From Stenomitos frigidus ULC18 (lineage in GTDB: Bacteria > Cyanobacteriota > Cyanobacteriia > Leptolyngbyales > Leptolyngbyaceae), in NCBI RefSeq assembly GCF_003003795.1, contig NZ_PVWK01000057.1, positions 1-64,000 of the forward strand: 64,000 nt of DNA, read 5' to 3'. A program made the position numbers and the translations under genes. Every line of letters starts with the position of its first letter. The stretch's first letter is position 1. The notes beneath the pieces were generated by a model that worked only from the letters and a program-made list of their open reading frames with translations, was not told the origin of the DNA and ran no database searches. Below are positions 58,610 through 64,000 of this stretch, one piece after another.

Positions 58610-59782
58610 ATGCAATTCGCCAACCGTCTAAAACCGCTTCAGTCCAACGTTTTTGCTGATATGGATCAGGCAAAAGCCAGAGCCAGGGCAGCGGGAAAGG
58701 CCATCATTGACCTTTCGTTGGGGTCGTCTGACTTACCCGCTCAGCCACATGTGCTGGAGGCGATCGCCCAATCCTTACCTGATTCCAGCACCCACGGCTA
58801 CCTGCTGTTTCATGGCACGCAGACATTTCGGCAAGCCGCCGCAACCTGGTACACCCAAAAATTTGGGGTTGCCGTTGACCCCGAAACAGAAGTTCTCCCG
58901 CTGATTGGTTCCCAGGAAGGCACGGCTCATTTGCCACTGGCAATCCTTAACCCAGGTGACTTTGCCCTGCTGCAAGACCCTGGCTATCCGTCTCATGCCG
59001 GGGGCGTTTATCTAGCAAGTGGGCAAATTTACTTGATGCCGTTGCAAGCTGAGCATGCTTTTCTGCCTGTCTTTGAGGCCATTCCAGCTCAGGTGCTGGC
59101 GCAGTCGCGCCTGATGGTGTTGAGCTATCCTCACAATCCCACCACCGCGATCGCGTCCTTAGCGTTCTTCCAGGAAGCCGTTACCTTCTGCCAGCAACAC
59201 AATCTGGTGCTAGTGCACGATTTTCCGTACCCGGATTTTGTGTTTGATGGCTTGCAGCCACCGTCTGTACTGCAAGCTGATCCAGGCAAGACGGTTTCGA
59301 TCGAGTTTTTCACCATGTCCAAGTCTTACAACATGGGTGGTTTTCGTGTTGGGTACGCGATCGGCAACGCGGACTTGATCCGTGCTTTACGCCAGGTCAA
59401 GGCTGCGGTTGACTTCAACCAATATCAAGGCATTTTGAATGGTGCGATCGCGGCCCTAGCAGGAGACCAGACAGGCGTTAGCGCGGGCGTAGCGATCTTT
59501 CGTCAACGCCGTGATGTGTTTGTTGCAGCACTACATGAAATTGGCTGGCAGGTGCCTTTACCCTCTGCCACGATGTACGTTTGGGCAAAACTGCCAGAAC
59601 CCTGGACAAGGCGCTCCGTCGAATTCTGCACTCAGTTAGCGGAAGCGACGGGTGTCGCTGTTTCGCCTGGTGCTGGCTTTGGTAAATCGGGTGAAGGCTA
59701 TGTCCGGTTTGCCCTCGTTCACGAACCCGCAATCTTGCAGACGGCTGTAGCAAGAATCGCTGAGTTTCTGCGTTCTCACTGA
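58610..59782 (+). CDS. PLP-dependent class I aminotransferase, LL-diaminopimelate-aminotransferase-like
   Basis: 390 aa. PLP site: KSYNMGGFRVGYAIG after FFTMS (Lys forms the Schiff base), GSQEGTAHLPLA near the N-terminus, SYPHNPTTAIAS (NPT motif), HDFPYPDFVFDG (Asp/Tyr contacts). C-terminal RFALVHE carries the carboxylate-binding Arg. Closest by pattern to LL-DAP aminotransferase-type and related aspartate aminotransferases; the substrate cannot be fixed from sequence alone. Confidence 0.85.
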   Translation: MQFANRLKPLQSNVFADMDQAKARARAAGKAIIDLSLGSSDLPAQPHVLEAIAQSLPDSSTHGYLLFHGTQTFRQAAATWYTQKFGVAVDPETEVLPLIGSQEGTAHLPLAILNPGDFALLQDPGYPSHAGGVYLASGQIYLMPLQAEHAFLPVFEAIPAQVLAQSRLMVLSYPHNPTTAIASLAFFQEAVTFCQQHNLVLVHDFPYPDFVFDGLQPPSVLQADPGKTVSIEFFTMSKSYNMGGFRVGYAIGNADLIRALRQVKAAVDFNQYQGILNGAIAALAGDQTGVSAGVAIFRQRRDVFVAALHEIGWQVPLPSATMYVWAKLPEPWTRRSVEFCTQLAEATGVAVSPGAGFGKSGEGYVRFALVHEPAILQTAVARIAEFLRSH

Positions 59783-60062
59783 GAATTTTTGCGTTCTCAC
59801 TGAATGACTGGGCTGCAGCATCTCGGTTGAGTGCAGTGTCGCTGGCTCAGGTAGGGAGTCGGTCTCTCGGCCGAGTCTTCATCTAATCTTGATCAGATTA
59901 CACCGTGACTTTACTGAGTAGAGGTCGTCAGGGCTTACACTGTAGTGAAGAAAGTAATTCAGACAGCTGCCAGTAAACCTACTGAGAAATTAGAACCGGG
60001 TAACGTTACCTGGTGGTAGGAATGGCTCTGTAGAAGAGTTTTCTCGACCTATCATGAGAGGC

Positions 60063-60091
60063 AAAGGGGACAGAATTGTCCCCTTTTTTTT
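60063..60091 (+). terminator. Strong terminator without an upstream gene
   Basis: AAAGGGGACA pairs with TGTCCCCTTT over GAAT and runs into eight T. The preceding 200 bases (59,860-60,062) contain no convincing reading frame but several short inverted repeats (for example CCGGGTAACGTTACCTGG), so a small RNA may end here. Confidence 0.7.
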
Positions 60092-60301
60092 GCTTGCTAA
60101 TGGGTTTACTGTCCTCTGTTTCCGGTTTATCTCTAGCCTGGCTAAGAGTAGCGCCATTTGGGAAAGGATGGAGGAAAGACGGTGATTTTGGGCTGCCATC
60201 ATCCGTCTGCGCGGCTCATTGTAATATTGTAAGCCGTTGGATCAGCGGTTGCGGTTGAAGCCATTGCTGTGCAGAGCGCAAGTGTGGTTAAACTAGCGGG
60301 A

Positions 60302-61552
60302 ATGAAGCCGTCAGTAATTTCATTCATGGTTCACCCAGTACTGGAACTGATTAATGCCCGTTTGCCTGGTTGTGATGGGCTACAGCGAATTGCGATCGCA
60401 CAGCACACGATTCAAGCGATCGCGCCCATGAATGCAGCCATCTCCCCGCCATCGCTTGACGTTGAACAGAGCGATATCGCAGGCGATTGGCTTTCACTCG
60501 GCGGCATTGATTTGCAAATTAACGGCGCACTTGGATTAGCCTTTCCTGACTTAAAGGCAGACAACAGCAACAAGCTTGATGCGATCGGTCAATTTCTCTG
60601 GCAGCAAGGCGTTGATGGCTTCCTACCCACGATCGTCACCACTTCCATCGAAAACATCCAGCGATCGCTCACCACCATCAGCAACACCTTCACTCAAACC
60701 TCTCTAGCTTGTCGGCGCGTAAAGCCTTCGGCATACAAGAAACACAAAGTGGCTCCTTCGGAGCTAGCGCTACTCAAAACTCAAAACTCCTCCCAAATCC
60801 TCGGCGTCCACCTTGAAGGCCCCTGCCTCAATCCCGTCAAACGAGGCGCACATCCTGCCGCATACCTGCTGCCACTGACGATCGATACCATCAAACGCAT
60901 TCTGGGTGACTATGCCAGCGTCGTCAAAGTGATGACCTTAGCGCCTGAACTAGATACAACAGGAACGGTGATTCCTTATTTGCGATCGCTTGGCATCACC
61001 GTCAGCCTGGGACATTCACAAGCAACCGCTGCTCAGGCACAGCAGGCCTTTGACCAGGGTGCAACGATGGTGACACACGCCTTCAACGCCATGCCGCCAC
61101 TACATCACCGCGAACCGGGCTTATTAGGTGCTGCGATCGTTCATCCCAACGTTTACTGCGGACTGATTGCCGATGGTCAGCACGTTTCGCCGATCATGAT
61201 GGAGATTCTGTTGCGATCGAGTGAGTACGATCGCGGCGTTTTCCTCGTCAGTGATGCCCTCTCGCCATTGGGATTGCCCGATGGCACCTATCCCTGGGAC
61301 ACCCGCCAGATTGCAGTCAAAAATGGCACCGCTCGTTTACCCGATGGCACCTTGTCGGGAACCACCTTGCCGCTGTTAGTGGGAGCGCAAAACCTCGTGA
61401 ACTGGGGTCTTTGTGATGTAGAACAAGCGATCGCCCTTGCTACCATTGCACCACGACGCGCGATCGGCTTGCCTACAGGCTACATCGGGCAGCCTGCCAA
61501 TCTCCTTCGCTGGCACGAGTCAGATGGCGAACTTACCTGGCAAAGGCTGTGA
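60302..61552 (+). CDS. nagA: N-acetylglucosamine-6-phosphate deacetylase
   Basis: Deacetylates GlcNAc-6-phosphate in amino-sugar recycling. 416 aa. Metal-dependent amidohydrolase motifs: GGIDLQINGALG, GVHLEGPCLNPVKRGAHP (Glu metal ligand), LGHSQATAAQAQQAFDQGATMVTHAFNAMPP (His ligands), FLVSDALSPLG (catalytic Asp). Longer than usual (about 380): residues 140-166 (RRVKPSAYKKHKVAPSELAL…) are encoded by an inserted intergenic-type repeat kept in frame. Start ATG 60302 or 60326. Confidence 0.9.
   Translation: MKPSVISFMVHPVLELINARLPGCDGLQRIAIAQHTIQAIAPMNAAISPPSLDVEQSDIAGDWLSLGGIDLQINGALGLAFPDLKADNSNKLDAIGQFLWQQGVDGFLPTIVTTSIENIQRSLTTISNTFTQTSLACRRVKPSAYKKHKVAPSELALLKTQNSSQILGVHLEGPCLNPVKRGAHPAAYLLPLTIDTIKRILGDYASVVKVMTLAPELDTTGTVIPYLRSLGITVSLGHSQATAAQAQQAFDQGATMVTHAFNAMPPLHHREPGLLGAAIVHPNVYCGLIADGQHVSPIMMEILLRSSEYDRGVFLVSDALSPLGLPDGTYPWDTRQIAVKNGTARLPDGTLSGTTLPLLVGAQNLVNWGLCDVEQAIALATIAPRRAIGLPTGYIGQPANLLRWHESDGELTWQRL
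60715..60795 (+). repeat. Dispersed repeat inserted in frame within nagA
   Basis: Contains GGCTCCTTCGGAGC and ACTCAAAACTCAAAACTCC, the complement of the TTTTGAGTTTTGAG repeats found between genes at 1.0, 55.4 and 61.56 kb. It adds about 27 codons, in frame, between two conserved blocks of the enzyme. Confidence 0.7.
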
Positions 61553-61761
61553 ACGGTAGTTTTGAGTTTTGTTCGCGAAGCGTTTCCGTAGCTTTGGCTT
61601 CCCGAAGGGTAGGAAATATTTTGAGTTTTGAGTTCAGAGCAAGACACTACCTTATCCCTTCATCCCTCACCTCTCACCCCCCAATCCCCATCGCCCCCTT
61701 GGTTTCCGCGACACACAGTAATAGGATAAAGCTGTTGAGAAAAATTACGTAAGTCGAATCT

Positions 61762-62454
61762 ATGGCTGCTGTTGACGATAAGACCGTTGTTCGCGAATAT
61801 TTCAATGCCACTGGGTTCGATCGCTGGCGCAGAATTTATGGTGATGGCGAAGTCAACAAAGTGCAGCTCGACATTCGCACGGGGCATCAGCAGACGGTCG
61901 ATACCGTGCTGGGTTGGCTGCATGCCGATGGCAATCTGGCGCAACTATCTATTTGTGATGCGGGGTGTGGGGTGGGTACGCTCAGCATTCCTCTCGCCGA
62001 AGCAGGCGCAACCGTCTTTGCCAGCGATATTTCCGAAAAGATGGTGGGCGAAGCGAAGGAGCGTGCAGAAGCAACGCTAGGACAAGCCAACAATCCAACC
62101 TTTGGTGTACAAGACTTGGAAACGTTAGGCGGTCGCTATCACACCGTTATCTGCCTGGATGTGTTGATCCACTATCCTCAAGACAAAGCGGCGGCAATGA
62201 TTACCCATCTCAGTTCGCTGGCAGAATCACGGCTCATTCTTAGCTTTGCGCCCAAAACGCTTGCTTACAGCCTGCTGAAAAAGATTGGCGATTTCTTTCC
62301 CGGTCCCAGCAAAGCGACACGTGCGTATTTGCACCGCGAAGCCGAAGTCGTCAAGATTCTGGAAAGCCAGGGCTGGAAGGTACAACGCAACGCCATGACC
62401 AAAACGAGCTTCTACTTTTCGCGTTTGTTGGAAGTGACGCGGGAGAAAGGCTGA
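61762..62454 (+). CDS. chlM: Magnesium-protoporphyrin IX methyltransferase
   Basis: Transfers a methyl group from SAM to the C13 propionate of Mg-protoporphyrin IX in chlorophyll synthesis. 230 aa with VVREYFNATGFDRWRRIYGDGEVNKVQLDIR at the start, SAM-binding DAGCGVGTLSIPLAEAG, VICLDVLIHYP and the family end KTSFYFSRLLEV. Its product is the cyclase substrate whose complex includes Ycf54, encoded at the left end. Confidence 0.95.
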   Translation: MAAVDDKTVVREYFNATGFDRWRRIYGDGEVNKVQLDIRTGHQQTVDTVLGWLHADGNLAQLSICDAGCGVGTLSIPLAEAGATVFASDISEKMVGEAKERAEATLGQANNPTFGVQDLETLGGRYHTVICLDVLIHYPQDKAAAMITHLSSLAESRLILSFAPKTLAYSLLKKIGDFFPGPSKATRAYLHREAEVVKILESQGWKVQRNAMTKTSFYFSRLLEVTREKG

Positions 62455-62459
62455 TGGAG

Positions 62460-62517
62460 AAAGGCTAAAGGATGAAGGCTAAAGGCTAAATTTTTTATCC
62501 TTCATCTTTTAGCCTTT
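62460..62517. repeat. Inverted repeat after chlM
   Basis: AAAGGCTAAAGGATGAAGG and a complementary arm with one mismatch (62460-62478 and 62499-62517), with a T run in the loop side. Same AAGGCTAAA family as the palindrome after vipp1. Confidence 0.75.
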
Positions 62518-62569
62518 ACCCTTTCCAAAAGCTAAGATCGCGGCATCATTGGGTCTGGTCTTGGGTTAT

Positions 62570-63283
62570 ATGAAGCTCATCACGAAAATAATGGCAGGTA
62601 TGTTGTTGGGTATTGGGGTACCGATCGCCCTTTGGGCGGTGACCGATATAGTAAATCCCAGGTCAACAGATAGAGACGGTGCTGTTGCTGCACTCTGCTT
62701 TTTTGGCATACCACCCAGCGCGTTGGGTGGATGGATGATTTTTGGAGGACGGCGTAGAAGCCGACGGGAAGAGCACGATCGCCTCCAAGCTTCTTTTTTT
62801 AACCTACTGAAGCAGGGCAACGGACGCATTACGGCGTTGGGCTTTGCAATGGAGACAGGACTAGCAGGCGAACTGGCAAAGGCATACCTGGATGAACGCG
62901 CGCGCGAATTTGACGCTAACTTTGATGTGGATGACGAAGGCAATATGTTCTACCGCTTCAATCTTGAAGGGGTGAGTCTTCCTGGCAGTGGTAGCAAGGC
63001 TCACCCAAGAGCGCGTTTGCCACAAAAACAGCGGCTTGTAGTCGGTCAGCCGATCGCTTCCCAAGGCCACTTTGATGTCATTCTAGAAGCAGTACCGGGT
63101 GTGCATAGAATTGCTGCCATCAAGCTTGTGCGGGAATTCACTGGATTAGGACTCAAGGATGCCAAAGAACTGTTAGAAGCAGTACCGACCCCGCTGATGG
63201 TGGGTGTGAATGAATCGATCGCGCAGCAGTGCAAAAAGCAATTGGAAACGATCGGCGCTACGGTCATGGTGATCGAAAATTAA
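62570..63283 (+). CDS. Membrane protein with ribosomal L7/L12 C-terminal-like domain
   Basis: 237 aa from ATG 62570. Two membrane helices (ITKIMAGMLLGIGVPIALWAV and AALCFFGIPPSALGGWMIFGG), a cytoplasmic helical region, and residues 165-237 (FDVILEAVPGVHRIAAIKLVREFTGLGLKDAKELLEAVP…TIGATVMVIEN) matching the L7/L12 C-terminal domain. That domain binds translation factors in the ribosome, so a membrane site for translation-factor binding is conceivable; function unknown. Confidence 0.75.
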   Translation: MKLITKIMAGMLLGIGVPIALWAVTDIVNPRSTDRDGAVAALCFFGIPPSALGGWMIFGGRRRSRREEHDRLQASFFNLLKQGNGRITALGFAMETGLAGELAKAYLDERAREFDANFDVDDEGNMFYRFNLEGVSLPGSGSKAHPRARLPQKQRLVVGQPIASQGHFDVILEAVPGVHRIAAIKLVREFTGLGLKDAKELLEAVPTPLMVGVNESIAQQCKKQLETIGATVMVIEN

Positions 63284-63291
63284 GGAAGGCA

Positions 63292-63355
63292 AGAAATCGG
63301 GTTTCTGATATTCAACAAAGATGAGAACGCTTCTTCGTTGAGAAACCCGATTTCT
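63292..63355. repeat. 15-bp perfect inverted repeat
   Basis: AGAAATCGGGTTTCT (63292-63306) and its exact complement (63341-63355) with a 34-base loop. AGAAACCCGATTTCT palindromes are common dispersed cyanobacterial elements. Confidence 0.8.
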
Positions 63356-63386
63356 CTCAATTGGTAGCTAATCGCCGAGGTGTTAA

Positions 63387-63770
63387 ATGCTGTTAACTCG
63401 TGTCTTTCTAACTGTTGCCGCCATCCTTGCAGGTTTAGCCGTCGCAGCCGGAGCGTTTGCTTCTCATGCATTGAAAGAGCGTTTAACAGAACGGGCACTA
63501 GAAATCTTTGAAACGGCTGCCCGCTATCAGATGTATCATGCGCTGGCGCTGTTTCTGGTCGCAATATTGCTGAGTCGAGTCGAAAGCGCGCCATCAACCT
63601 TGGCCGTCGCTGGCTACGCCTTTATTGCTGGGATTGCAATTTTCTCTGGCAGTCTATATGCGCTTAGTCTTACAGGGATCAAGTGGCTAGGTGCAATTAC
63701 GCCCTTGGGTGGTGTGGCTTTTTTGATTGGCTGGGGCTGCTTGGCGATCGCCGCATGGCAAGTGAAGTAG
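63387..63770 (+). CDS. DUF423 family small membrane protein
   Basis: 127 aa, four hydrophobic helices. Family marks: GAFASHALKERLTERALEIFETAARYQMYHALALFLVA and ALSLTGIKWLGAITPLGGVAFLIGW. Related to TMEM256-type proteins; function unknown. The last 230 bases of the window show no gene. Confidence 0.9.
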   Translation: MLLTRVFLTVAAILAGLAVAAGAFASHALKERLTERALEIFETAARYQMYHALALFLVAILLSRVESAPSTLAVAGYAFIAGIAIFSGSLYALSLTGIKWLGAITPLGGVAFLIGWGCLAIAAWQVK

Positions 63771-64000
63771 TTGCCCTAGAATCACCTCAAATTTGCGATC
63801 GCCTCAAGCAAAGCTAGGGCAAAGGGCGCACTTGCAACGCACTCACGTTTAAGCGGGCACTTTCACCCAATGGGTAGACGGGCGACTTCTCCCTATAGGC
63901 AGAGAAATCATTGCAGCAACGCTTCTAACCTTTAGCTAGAAAGAACAGCCCTTAATCGATGCTCCTAATAGCTACTTGCAGCCATTCCAACTGTGAACTA

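Noticed and set aside
60076-60258. 60-aa frame starting in the orphan terminator
   Set aside because: Begins inside the terminator hairpin and has no protein-like features.

Overview
The window is a cyanobacterial chromosome segment carrying one integrated prophage. Oxygenic-phototroph genes support this: ycf54, chlM, vipp1, crtO, a CcaA-type carbonic anhydrase, ycf23 and cbiD. So do the many GCGATCGC-type (HIP1) octamers and cyanobacterial intergenic repeats such as TTTTGAGTTTTGAG and GCTGACCGCTGAC. A filamentous Leptolyngbya-like lineage is an inference from gene content; no rRNA is present to test it.

Layout. 1-14.7 kb is host core: pdxJ, ycf54, a SPOR-like secreted protein, an FG-GAP/VCBS propeller protein, apt, an oligopeptide-type ABC permease, hflX, a short SSB, crtO, carbonic anhydrase, a saccharopine-dehydrogenase-like reductase and ycf23. 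14.8-16.65 kb is an AT-richer scar: a gene fusing a TIR domain to a pterin-4a-carbinolamine-dehydratase domain, a fragment of a PLD-type helicase and the decayed 3' half of a tyrosine recombinase. 16,685-49,367 is the prophage, bounded by a 51-bp perfect direct repeat whose right copy is the 3' part of an intact tRNA-Phe(GAA). 49.4-64 kb is host core again: DUF1350, DUF3318, guaA, cbiD, STAS, Uma2, vipp1, thioredoxin, a class-I aminotransferase, nagA, chlM, an L7/L12-like membrane protein and DUF423.

Prophage organisation, left to right. There is a ribbon-helix-helix (RHH) regulator behind a phased TGTCATC array, then a leftward accessory operon (RHH, AntA-type antirepressor, coiled-coil proteins, hicBA toxin-antitoxin), then a rightward cassette of small secreted/lipoprotein genes. 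A long leftward virion module follows, whose transcription order is RHH, 46-aa membrane protein, 713-aa ejection-like protein, Q-rich protein, small and large terminase, small proteins, portal, scaffold, capsid, tail/fibre. Then come rightward small-protein genes and a leftward control cluster (lipoprotein, Bro-N antirepressor, XRE repressor). Last are a CI-like repressor facing a 52-aa RHH protein, replication genes, an HNH-like protein, an Xis-like protein and the integrase. No tape measure, tail sheath, endolysin or DNA polymerase is recognisable. A short-tailed particle relying on host replication is therefore the likeliest reading, but it is an inference.

The most unusual features are several prophage-wide signals. 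CACCCAACCAAG lies in sense orientation directly before nine start codons, often with a G-rich/C-rich hairpin, and several of those genes encode small coiled-coil proteins. CCCCAGAAC is strongly over-represented and nearly all on one strand. There is a 44-bp element in three copies, three phased operator arrays and a pair of lipoproteins sharing the motif FGPLPSDxAPxFGxG. Outside the prophage, the TIR-pterin-dehydratase fusion stands out.
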